A DNA stretch of 64,000 bases from Saccharopolyspora phatthalungensis (GTDB taxonomy: Bacteria > Actinomycetota > Actinomycetes > Mycobacteriales > Pseudonocardiaceae). Position 1 is the first letter of the stretch. Every line of letters begins with the position of its first letter. The translations under genes were made by a program, and so were the position numbers. Positions 56,489-64,000 of the stretch are shown here, piece by piece. The notes below the pieces were generated by a model. That model was not told the DNA's origin and searched no databases. It was given only the letters and a program-made list of their open reading frames with translations. The stretch spans positions 3,393,501-3,457,500 of the forward strand of contig NZ_JACHIW010000001.1 of assembly GCF_014203395.1 (NCBI RefSeq), written 5' to 3'.

Positions 56489-58326
56489 TGGCCCGCGGGG
56501 CGACCGGCATCAAGGGACGCACCGCGCGCACCAATGTGGCCGGCAGCAACCGGCGGCTGCTCGTCGGCCGGTTGCTGCTGGTTCTCGCGCTGGTGTTGAC
56601 CGGCGGCAAGCTGATCCAGCTGCAGGGTTTCGAGGCCACCGCGCTGTCCGAGCAGGCGCAGAAGCAGCGGCTCACCAAGCAACCCATTCCCGCGGAGCGG
56701 GGCTCCTTTGTGGACCGCAGCGGGAACGTGCTCGCCTTCAGCGGTGAGGCCCGCCAGCTTTACGCCAATCCGAAGCTGCTGACCAAGGAATTCGACGAGG
56801 AGCACGCCAAGGACCCCTCGAAACCGACTGCGGAGCAGTACAAGCAGGAGATCGCGCGCTTCATCGCGCAGGTCCTGCGGGGCAAGATCACCGAGCAGGA
56901 AGTGCTGGACGCGCTGTTCAAGGACGTTGCGTTCACCTACTTCGGCCCGGAGATCGATCCCAGCCAGGCGCGCCTGATCACCGAGAAGTACCCGCAGATC
57001 GGCGCCGAGTACCGGGCGACCCGCGAGTACCCGGCGGGGGGCTTGGCCGCGAACATCATCGGCGCGGCGAACTGGCGGATGGACGAGAAGAAGGTTCAGG
57101 GCCAGATCGGCCTGGAGGCATCGCTGGATTCGCTGCTGGCCGGTACCGACGGAACGAAGGTCTCCGACACCGCGATGGGTTCGGACCTCGTGATTCCGGG
57201 CACCGAACGGGAACTGGAACCGGCGGTCCCGGGCTCCGATGTGGAGTTGACGATCGACTCGGATCTGCAGTTCATGTTGCAGCGAGAGCTCGCCGACTAC
57301 GCCCAGCAGGCCAGGGCGAAGAGCGCCAGCGCGGTGGTGCTGGACGCCAAGACCGGCGAGGTCTACGCGCTGGCCAACGACAAGACCTTCGACCCGCGCG
57401 TGTCGTGGACCGAGAACACCGGCAACCCGGCGGTGACCACGCCCTACGAGCCCGGCTCGGTGGGCAAGGTGATCACCGCGTCCGGGGCGATCGAGAACGG
57501 CATTGTCAAGCCGGACACCGTGCTGCAGGTGCCGGGCTCCATCAAGGTCGCGGACCGGACCGTCAGCGACGCCTGGGACCACGGCACGATGCCGCTGACG
57601 TTCACCGGGGTGCTCGGCAAGTCTTCCAACGTCGGCACCCTGATGGTCGCGCAACAGCTCGGCGAGCAGCGGTTCTACGACCTGGCCCAGAAGTTCGGGA
57701 TCGGCCAGCGAACCGGGATCGGGCTGCCGGGGGAGAGCGCGGGCAGCCTGCCGCCGCGCGAATCCTGGTCCGGGTCGACGTTCGCGAACCTGCCGATCGG
57801 CCAAGGCCTTTCAATGACGGTGCTGCAGATGGCGGGCATGTACCAGGCGATCGCCAACGACGGGGTGCGAGTGCCGCCGCGGATCATCGAGGCGGAGATC
57901 CGGCCGGACGGCACGCGCGTGCAACGCCCACGCCCGGAGGGGGTTCGGGTGGTCAGCCCGGAGACGGCCCACACGGTGAAGGACATGCTGCGCGCGGTGG
58001 TGCAGAACGTCCCGCAGCAGCGCGGCACCGGGCCGGACGCGGCGCTGCCGGGCTACCAGATCTCCGGCAAGACCGGGACCGCGCAGCAGATCGACCCGGC
58101 CTGCCGCTGCTACAGCCAGTCAAAGTACTGGATCACCTTCGCCGGGATCGTGCCCGCGGACAATCCGCGATTCGTGGTGGGATTGATGCTGGACCAGCCG
58201 GCGTACGGGACCCACGAGGGCTCCTCGGCGGCCCCGCTGTTCCACAACATCGCGGCGTTTCTCACCCAGCGCTACCAGATCCCGGTGTCCAAGGAGCAGG
58301 CGCCGGTCCAGATCCTCCAACCCTGA
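56488..58326 (+). CDS. ftsI: Septal peptidoglycan transpeptidase FtsI (class B PBP)
   Basis: Penicillin-binding protein that cross-links septal peptidoglycan. The 612-residue product has a short cytoplasmic tail, one membrane helix at about 27-48, the pedestal domain ([20 protein letters not shown]) and the transpeptidase domain. Active-site motifs are SxxK as SVGK near residue 324, SxN as SSN near 379, and KTG near 528 ([10 protein letters not shown]). ATG 56488 overlaps the ftsL stop; TTG 56485 is in frame but unlikely. The CRCYSQ segment after KTGTAQ is a small Cys-containing insertion. Confidence 0.95.
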   Translation: MARGATGIKGRTARTNVAGSNRRLLVGRLLLVLALVLTGGKLIQLQGFEATALSEQAQKQRLTKQPIPAERGSFVDRSGNVLAFSGEARQLYANPKLLTKEFDEEHAKDPSKPTAEQYKQEIARFIAQVLRGKITEQEVLDALFKDVAFTYFGPEIDPSQARLITEKYPQIGAEYRATREYPAGGLAANIIGAANWRMDEKKVQGQIGLEASLDSLLAGTDGTKVSDTAMGSDLVIPGTERELEPAVPGSDVELTIDSDLQFMLQRELADYAQQARAKSASAVVLDAKTGEVYALANDKTFDPRVSWTENTGNPAVTTPYEPGSVGKVITASGAIENGIVKPDTVLQVPGSIKVADRTVSDAWDHGTMPLTFTGVLGKSSNVGTLMVAQQLGEQRFYDLAQKFGIGQRTGIGLPGESAGSLPPRESWSGSTFANLPIGQGLSMTVLQMAGMYQAIANDGVRVPPRIIEAEIRPDGTRVQRPRPEGVRVVSPETAHTVKDMLRAVVQNVPQQRGTGPDAALPGYQISGKTGTAQQIDPACRCYSQSKYWITFAGIVPADNPRFVVGLMLDQPAYGTHEGSSAAPLFHNIAAFLTQRYQIPVSKEQAPVQILQP

Positions 58327-58645
58327 GGCGGCAACGCCCTAAGCTTGGGAAGGCCGCTGGTCCTCGGTCACACCGGCCCCCGGCATGTCTGCGGTCAGTC
58401 GACCATGTGTATCAAACGACTTTCACGTAGGGTGCCCGGCCGGTCACACATCGGGCGCTGATTTCCTTTGAAATTCAAGGCAAGCGCGCACCGCGCAGAA
58501 AAGGACGCCGGCCGGGGAAACCCGTGGTGTTGTGGCGGCGGTATGGCCGAACGAGCATGCATCGAATGGTCTAGCCAGTGGTCGGCCGAACAGCCTGCCG
58601 ACCATGGGGATGCTTTCTCAGGTGATACGGGTAGCCTGTCGCGAC
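58327..58645 (+). promoter_or_regulatory. 319-base gap between ftsI and murE with putative murE promoter
   Basis: No gene is seen. A GATTTCC-type stretch at 58460-58480 resembles the palindromic element at 6422 and 33938 in degenerate form. TAGCCT at 58632-58637 looks like an actinobacterial -10, 9 bases before the murE GTG, which would make murE leaderless. Confidence 0.45.
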
Positions 58646-60253
58646 GTGCCTTCCGCGGTTGCAACAGCTCCGCCTCGCCCGTCCTGTGTCGAGCCGGTGG
58701 AGATCGAGAAGCTCGCCGACGTCATCGGCGCGCGTGTGCTTCGCGTCCCTGGTCCCAGCGCTGCCGCAGCGCCGGTGACCGGGGCGACCCTGCGTGCTCA
58801 GCACGTGCGCCCCGGCGATCTCTTCGCCGCTTTGCCGGGAACGCGCGTGCACGGTGCCGACTTCGCCGAACACGCGCTGGAAGCCGGTGCCGTCGCGGTG
58901 CTCACGGACCAGGCCGGGATCGATCGCGCCGCGCTGACCGAGCACCCTGCCGTGCGCGAAGGCAAGGTCTCGCTGCTGGTGCACGACGATCCACGCGGCG
59001 TGCTCGGCGCGGCATCGGCCCTGATCTACGGCGACCCGTCGCGGCGGTTGAAGGTGCTCGGTGTGACCGGCACCTCCGGCAAGACCACCACCACCTACCT
59101 GCTGGAGTCGGCGCTGCAGGCGGCCGGGTTCGGCACCGGACTGGTCGGCACCGTCGAGACCCGCATCGCCGGCGAACGGCTGGACAGCGCGTTCACCACG
59201 CCCGAGGCCCCCGACCTGCAGGCGCTGCTGGCCGTGATGGTCGAGCAGCGGGTGACCTACGTGCCGATGGAGGTCTCCAGCCACGCGTTGGCCATGGGCC
59301 GGGTCTCCGGTACCCGGTTCGCCGTCGGCGCGTTCACCAACCTGTCCCAGGACCACCTGGACTTTCACCGCGATCTTGAGGACTACTTCCAGGCCAAGGC
59401 GCTGCTGTTCGACGGCCGCGCCGAGCACGAGGTCGTCTGCGTCGACGGCGAGTGGGGCCGTCGGCTGGTCAAGGAGGACACCATCACGGTGTCCACCGAG
59501 GGCGAGGCGAGTTGGTCCGCCACCGACGTGCAAGCGTTCCCCACCGGCGAGCAGACCTTCACCGCGCACGGCCCCAACGGCTTCAAGCTGCACGTCCGGC
59601 TGCGCCTGCCCGGCCCGTTCAACGTGGCTAACGCACTGCTGGCGATCGGGGTCCTGCACGCCGCCGGGGTGCCGACCTGGGCGATCGAGCGCGGGCTCGC
59701 GGAAGTCGACGTGCCGGGCCGCATGGAGCGTGTCGCGCTCGGGCAGGACTTCACCGCTGTGGTGGACTATTCGCACAAGCCCGGCGCGGTGGCCGCGGTG
59801 TTGGACGCGGCCCGCGCGCAGGTCGACGGCAAGGTGATCGTCGTGCTCGGTTGCGGCGGCGACCGGGACGTCGCGAAACGGCCATTGATGGGCGAGGCGG
59901 CAGCCCGCCGCTCTGATCTGCTGATCATCACCGACGACAACCCGCGCAGCGAAGACCCGGCCGACATCCGGGCGGCCATGCTGGCCGGGACGCGGGAGAT
60001 ACCCCCCGACCAGCGCGGGGACGTGATCGAGATCGGAGACCGGCGCGCGGCCATCGCCGCGGCGGTCGACCGTGCCGAACCGGGCGACATCGTCGTCGTC
60101 GCGGGCAAGGGACACGAAACGGGGCAGGAGGTGGCGGGCGTCGTGCACCCCTTCTCCGACCGGGAAGAACTCGGCGCTGCGCTGCGCCATAGGCTCGGAG
60201 AGCCAGAGGAAACCGATGTTCGTCGGGGGCAGGGCGACGAGGAGGCAAGTTGA
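58646..60253 (+). CDS. murE: UDP-MurNAc-tripeptide synthetase (meso-DAP ligase)
   Basis: Adds meso-diaminopimelate to UDP-MurNAc-L-Ala-D-Glu. The product of about 535 residues has the ATP loop GVTGTSGKTTTTYLLESAL, the carbamoyl-lysine region and the substrate signature DDNPRSEDP, whose DNPR selects meso-DAP. The start is uncertain: GTG 58646 gives MPSAVATAPPRPS and could be leaderless, while ATG 58604 and 58610 are also in frame. Its stop overlaps the murF start (TTGA). Confidence 0.95.
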   Translation: MPSAVATAPPRPSCVEPVEIEKLADVIGARVLRVPGPSAAAAPVTGATLRAQHVRPGDLFAALPGTRVHGADFAEHALEAGAVAVLTDQAGIDRAALTEHPAVREGKVSLLVHDDPRGVLGAASALIYGDPSRRLKVLGVTGTSGKTTTTYLLESALQAAGFGTGLVGTVETRIAGERLDSAFTTPEAPDLQALLAVMVEQRVTYVPMEVSSHALAMGRVSGTRFAVGAFTNLSQDHLDFHRDLEDYFQAKALLFDGRAEHEVVCVDGEWGRRLVKEDTITVSTEGEASWSATDVQAFPTGEQTFTAHGPNGFKLHVRLRLPGPFNVANALLAIGVLHAAGVPTWAIERGLAEVDVPGRMERVALGQDFTAVVDYSHKPGAVAAVLDAARAQVDGKVIVVLGCGGDRDVAKRPLMGEAAARRSDLLIITDDNPRSEDPADIRAAMLAGTREIPPDQRGDVIEIGDRRAAIAAAVDRAEPGDIVVVAGKGHETGQEVAGVVHPFSDREELGAALRHRLGEPEETDVRRGQGDEEAS

Positions 60254-61722
60254 TCCGGCTCAGCCTCGCTGACATCGCGCAAGCGGTGGGTGGCAGGCTT
60301 CATCGTGCGGAAGGCTCGGAGATCGTCAGCGCGGGGGTCGAGTTCGACTCCCGCAAGATCGAACCCGGTGGGCTGTTCGTGGCCGTGCCGGGGGAACGCG
60401 TCGACGGGCACGACTTCGCCACGCAGGCCGTGGCGGACGGTGCGGCGGGTGTGCTCGCCGCGCGAAAGGTCGACGCACCGGCAGTGCTCGTCGCGCCGGT
60501 GCCTGCTGCGGATCGGTCCGGCGCCCTGGCGCTGGCCGGCGACGTGGACGGTTCCGGTGCCGCCGTGCTGGCCGGGCTGGCCAAGCTGGCCCGCCACGTG
60601 GTCGACCGGCTGCCGCGGCTCACCGTGGTCGGCGTCACCGGTTCGTCGGGCAAGACTTCCACCAAGGACCTGATCGCGCAGCTGCTGGAACCGATGGGGC
60701 CGACGGTCGCGCCGCCGGGTTCGTTCAACAACGAGCTTGGCCACCCGTGGACCGTGTTGCGCGCCGACGAGAGCACGCGGCACCTGGTGCTGGAGCTGTC
60801 CGCGCGTGGCGTCGGGCACATCGCGAATCTTTGCGCGGCGGCGCCGCCGCGCATCGGCGCGGTGCTCAACGTCGGCCATGCGCACCTCGGCGAGTTCGGC
60901 TCGCAGGAGGCGGTGGCGCAGGCCAAGGGCGAACTGGTCGAGGCGCTTCCCGCGGACGGGGTGGCGGTGCTCAACGCGGACGATCCGCTGGTCGCCGCGA
61001 TGGCCGGCCGCACGCGGGCGCGCGTGGTGTTCGTCGGGGAACACCCGGACGCGCAGGTGCGCGCGGAGGGCATCGAGGTCGACGACCAGGCGCGGCCGAC
61101 GTTCACGCTGGTCACCGAGCAGGGCGAGGCGGCAGTGACGCTGCCGCTGTTCGGCGAGCACCACGTAGCCAACGCGTTGACGGCGGCCGCCGTGGCGCTG
61201 GAACTCGGCGCGACGGTCGAGCAGGTGGCCAAGCGGCTGAGCTCGGTGCGCCGGGTGTCGGCGCGGCGCATGGAGGTCTCCGAGACCCCGAGCGGCGTCA
61301 CGATCGTCAACGACGCATACAACGCCAACCCCGAGTCGGTCCGCGCGGCGTTGAAGACGTTGGCCGCGATGACCCGCGGGCGCCCGGCTCGGGCGTGGGC
61401 GGTGTTGGGGCCGATGGCCGAGCTCGGCGAATTGGACGCCGAAGCGCACGACGAGATCGGGCGCCTGGCCGTCCGGCTGAACATCGACCGGCTGGTGGTG
61501 GTCGGCGAACAGGCCCGGGTGATGCACCAGGCGGCATCGCTGGAAGGGTCGTGGGGAGAGGAGTCGGTTCTGGTGCCGGACATCGATGCGGCCGTCGCGC
61601 TACTGCGTGCCGAACTGCGTGCCGGTGATGTGGTGCTGACCAAAGCATCGAACTCCGCCGGGTTGTGGCGGGTCGCCGAGGTCCTGTTGACCGAGGACTC
61701 TGCGGGGTGGCGGACGCCGTGA
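60250..61722 (+). CDS. murF: UDP-MurNAc-tripeptide-D-Ala-D-Ala ligase
   Basis: Completes the UDP-MurNAc-pentapeptide. The 490-residue product has the ATP loop [16 protein letters not shown] near residue 125 and the conserved [19 protein letters not shown] 60250 follows GAGGAGGC and gives [15 protein letters not shown], a canonical MurF start, overlapping the murE stop. The stop overlaps the mraY start. Confidence 0.96.
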   Translation: MIRLSLADIAQAVGGRLHRAEGSEIVSAGVEFDSRKIEPGGLFVAVPGERVDGHDFATQAVADGAAGVLAARKVDAPAVLVAPVPAADRSGALALAGDVDGSGAAVLAGLAKLARHVVDRLPRLTVVGVTGSSGKTSTKDLIAQLLEPMGPTVAPPGSFNNELGHPWTVLRADESTRHLVLELSARGVGHIANLCAAAPPRIGAVLNVGHAHLGEFGSQEAVAQAKGELVEALPADGVAVLNADDPLVAAMAGRTRARVVFVGEHPDAQVRAEGIEVDDQARPTFTLVTEQGEAAVTLPLFGEHHVANALTAAAVALELGATVEQVAKRLSSVRRVSARRMEVSETPSGVTIVNDAYNANPESVRAALKTLAAMTRGRPARAWAVLGPMAELGELDAEAHDEIGRLAVRLNIDRLVVVGEQARVMHQAASLEGSWGEESVLVPDIDAAVALLRAELRAGDVVLTKASNSAGLWRVAEVLLTEDSAGWRTP

Positions 61723-62792
61723 AGCCCATTCTGGTGGCGGCCGCCGTGTCGCTCGTCGTTTCGATCCTGTTCACGCCTTACCTGATCCGGGTTTTCTCCA
61801 AGCAGGGCTTCGGCCAGGAGATCCGGGAAGAGGTGCAGAGCCAGCACGCCGCCAAGCGCGGCACGCCCACCATGGGCGGGGTGGCGATCCTGGTGGCCAT
61901 GTGGGTCGGCTACCTGGTGACCCACCTGACGGTCGGGGATCCGCTGACCGCGTCCGGGCTGCTGGTGCTGGGCCTGACCACGGCGCTGGGCATCGTCGGG
62001 TTCCTGGACGACTTCATCAAGATCCGCAAGCAGCGCAACCTCGGGTTGAACAAGACCGCCAAGCTGGTCGGCCAGCTGGTCGCATCGGTGCTGTTCGCGA
62101 TCCTGGCGATCCAGTTCGTCAACCGCAACGGCGTCACACCGGCGTCCACGGAGCTCTCGTTCCTGCGGGACATCACGGTGATCTCGTTCGGCGCGATCGG
62201 GTTCGTGATCTTCGCCTATGTCGCGATCAGCGGCTGGTCCAACGCGGTCAACTTCACCGACGGCATGGACGGCCTGGCGGCCGGCACCGCGGCGATGGTG
62301 CTGGCGACCTATGTGCTGATCTCGTTCTGGCAGCTGCGCAACGACTGCTTCGCGCCGACCGGCCCGACGCCCGGCTGCTACACGGTGCGCGATCCGCTGG
62401 ACATCGCGGTGGTCGCCGCGGCGGCAATGGCCGCCTGCGTCGGCTTTCTGTGGTGGAACGCCGCGCCCGCGAAGATCTTCATGGGCGACACCGGTTCGCT
62501 GGCCCTGGGTGGCCTGCTGGCCGGGCTCTCGATGGTCACCCGGACCGAACTGCTGATGATCGTCATCGGCGGGGTGTTCGTGGTCGAGGCGCTGTCGGTG
62601 GTGCTGCAGATCGCGGTGTTCCGGACCACCAGGCGACGGCTGTTCCGGATGGCGCCGTTCCACCATCACTTCGAGCTCGCCGGGTGGGCGGAGACCACGG
62701 TGATCATCCGGTTCTGGGTGCTGGCCGGAATCAGTTGCATGTTCGGTGTCGGCCTTTTCTACGCGGACTGGCTGGCGTTGGCCAACCCCTGA
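61719..62792 (+). CDS. mraY: Phospho-N-acetylmuramoyl-pentapeptide transferase
   Basis: Integral membrane enzyme that makes lipid I from UDP-MurNAc-pentapeptide and undecaprenyl phosphate. The 357-residue product has about ten membrane helices. The catalytic motifs are [24 protein letters not shown] and the late [15 protein letters not shown] 61719 overlaps the murF stop (GTGA) and gives [17 protein letters not shown] 61707 is the alternative. Confidence 0.96.
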   Translation: MKPILVAAAVSLVVSILFTPYLIRVFSKQGFGQEIREEVQSQHAAKRGTPTMGGVAILVAMWVGYLVTHLTVGDPLTASGLLVLGLTTALGIVGFLDDFIKIRKQRNLGLNKTAKLVGQLVASVLFAILAIQFVNRNGVTPASTELSFLRDITVISFGAIGFVIFAYVAISGWSNAVNFTDGMDGLAAGTAAMVLATYVLISFWQLRNDCFAPTGPTPGCYTVRDPLDIAVVAAAAMAACVGFLWWNAAPAKIFMGDTGSLALGGLLAGLSMVTRTELLMIVIGGVFVVEALSVVLQIAVFRTTRRRLFRMAPFHHHFELAGWAETTVIIRFWVLAGISCMFGVGLFYADWLALANP

Positions 62793-62836
62793 CGCTTGAG
62801 CGTGCAGGGACGAGGAGAGATTGGGGAGGCGACCCG

Positions 62837-64000
62837 GTGACTGGGCGGTTCGCGGGGCTGAACGTGCTGGTGGCCGGTGCCGGGGTGTCCGGGCGCTCGG
62901 CCGCGGAGGCGCTGCTGGCGGTGGGCGCGGCGGTCACCGTTTCCGACGCCTCCGCCGATCGGCTGGCCGCGCTGGCGTCGCTGCAGGCGCAGGGCGCGGA
63001 GCTGGTGGCCGGGCTGTCCGAGCCGCCGGAAGACACCGAGCTGGTCGTCACTAGCCCCGGTTGGCGGCCGGATGCGCCGCTGCTGGCGGCGGCGGCCGCG
63101 GCCGGTGTCGAGGTGATCGGCGAGGTCGAACTCGCCTGGCGGCTGGACCAGGAGAAAGCGGAATCTCCTGCCGCGTCGATGGGCCGGCGAGCAGCGCCGG
63201 CCACGTGGCTGGCGGTCACCGGCACCAACGGCAAGACCACGACGGTCAGCATGCTGGAGTCGATCCTGCGCGCCGCCGAGGTCGACGTGGTGGCCTGCGG
63301 CAACGTCGGGCTGCCGGTGGTCGACGCGGTCCGGGCCGGACACCAGGTGCTCGCCGTGGAGCTGTCCAGCTTCCAGCTGCACTGGTCGGACTCCGTCGCG
63401 GCGTACGCCGCCGTCGTCCTCAACCTCGCCGACGATCACCTTGACTGGCACGGCTCCCTCGTCGCCTACGGCGACGCCAAGGCGAGGGTGTACTCCGGCA
63501 ATTCAGTTGCCGTCGCCAATGCCGACGACGCGTGGTCGACCCGGTTGTCCGCGGCTGCCGCGACGGACGCCAGGCGGGTCTCCTTCACGCTGTCGGCTCC
63601 GCAGGAGGGCCAGCTCGGCGTCGAGGACGCCTCGCTGGTGGACCGGGCCTTCGGCGATCGGGTGGTGCTCGCGTCGGTCGCGGACGTGCACCCGGCGGGG
63701 CCGCACAACGTGGCCAATGCGCTGGCTGCGGCCGCGCTGGCGCGCGCTTACGGCGTCGAGCCCGGTGCGGTGGCCGACGGGCTGCGGGCGTACCAACCGG
63801 GGGCGCACCGGTCGGTGGCGGTGGCCGAAGCCGCCGGTGTGTCCTATGTAGACGATTCGAAGGCGACGAATCCGCACGCCGCGGACGCGGCGCTGCGCGC
63901 GCACCAGCGAGTGGTGTGGATCGCGGGCGGGCTGCTCAAGGGCGCCGAGGTCGACGAACTGATCGCGGCCAACGCCGATCGGCTGGACGCCGTGGTGCTG
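62837..64000 (+). CDS. murD: UDP-MurNAc-L-alanine-D-glutamate ligase, 5' part
   Basis: Adds D-glutamate in peptidoglycan precursor synthesis. GTG 62837 follows GGGGAGG. The frame stays open to the window end (388 codons), so the C-terminus is missing. Visible motifs are the N-terminal Rossmann loop LVAGAGVSGRSAAEAL, the ATP loop AVTGTNGKTTTVSMLESIL, LAVELSSFQLHWSDS, LNLADDHLDWHGS and DDSKATNPHAADAAL. Next in the conserved dcw order after mraY. Confidence 0.96.
   Translation, partial: MTGRFAGLNVLVAGAGVSGRSAAEALLAVGAAVTVSDASADRLAALASLQAQGAELVAGLSEPPEDTELVVTSPGWRPDAPLLAAAAAAGVEVIGEVELAWRLDQEKAESPAASMGRRAAPATWLAVTGTNGKTTTVSMLESILRAAEVDVVACGNVGLPVVDAVRAGHQVLAVELSSFQLHWSDSVAAYAAVVLNLADDHLDWHGSLVAYGDAKARVYSGNSVAVANADDAWSTRLSAAAATDARRVSFTLSAPQEGQLGVEDASLVDRAFGDRVVLASVADVHPAGPHNVANALAAAALARAYGVEPGAVADGLRAYQPGAHRSVAVAEAAGVSYVDDSKATNPHAADAALRAHQRVVWIAGGLLKGAEVDELIAANADRLDAVVL

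Overview
This window is high-GC actinobacterial chromosome. The most likely source is a member of the Pseudonocardiaceae such as a Saccharopolyspora-like organism (inference). The evidence is GTG/TTG starts, a gene order ribF-rpsO-pnp-pepR-dapB-thyX-dapA-rnj-ftsK-argA-pgsA-clgR-pspA-pspM that follows the Mycobacterium tuberculosis Rv2786c to Rv2743c backbone, an XRE/DUF397 regulator pair, a chaplin-like secreted peptide, and a MurE carrying the DNPR signature of meso-diaminopimelate peptidoglycan.

Layout. 1-7.7 kb: flavin synthesis (ribF, cut by the window edge), an HTH regulator, a 2H RNA phosphodiesterase, rpsO-pnp, the M16 peptidase pepR, dapB and a small membrane protein. 7.7-17.1 kb: a VTT membrane protein head-to-head with a YcaQ-like protein, a DUF4097 protein with a HicB-like ribbon-helix-helix protein, thyX, a Ser/Thr kinase, a TIGR03085 protein, dapA and RNase J. 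17.3-18.5 kb: a chaplin-like peptide and the 3' remnant of a secreted tripeptidyl aminopeptidase gene. 18.5-30.5 kb: an accessory defence island with a type I restriction-modification system (hsdR, hsdS, hsdM) split by a regulatory block (DUF397, XRE-DUF5753, a small membrane peptide, a zf-HC3 protein). It ends in a 614-residue protein I cannot assign and a Beta-family protein. 30.5-44.9 kb: backbone again (plsC, ftsK, lldD, secreted phospholipase A2), a low-GC RloA-type ATPase with a probable rloB stub, argA with a decayed partial copy, rimO-pgsA-cinA, clgR-pspA-pspM and a nucleobase permease. 44.9-48.7 kb: a Nei2-type DNA glycosylase that appears to start with CTG, a LysE exporter, a ParA ATPase, a methyltransferase and a DUF3040 protein. 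48.8-64 kb: the moxR-DUF58-transglutaminase operon, divergent from the division and cell wall cluster mraZ-rsmH-ftsL-ftsI-murE-murF-mraY-murD (murD runs off the end).

How they fit together. dapA and dapB supply the diaminopimelate used by MurE in the dcw cluster. rpsO-pnp and RNase J form an RNA maturation set. clgR-pspA-pspM is the envelope-stress module, with a ClgR-type box upstream. MraZ has an operator of 10-bp-spaced repeats overlapping its own promoter. The best candidate for something undescribed is the two-gene unit at 27.4-30.5 kb beside hsdM. It has its own promoter-like sequence, and its larger protein matches no family I know. No tRNA, rRNA, integrase, insertion sequence or CRISPR array was recognised.
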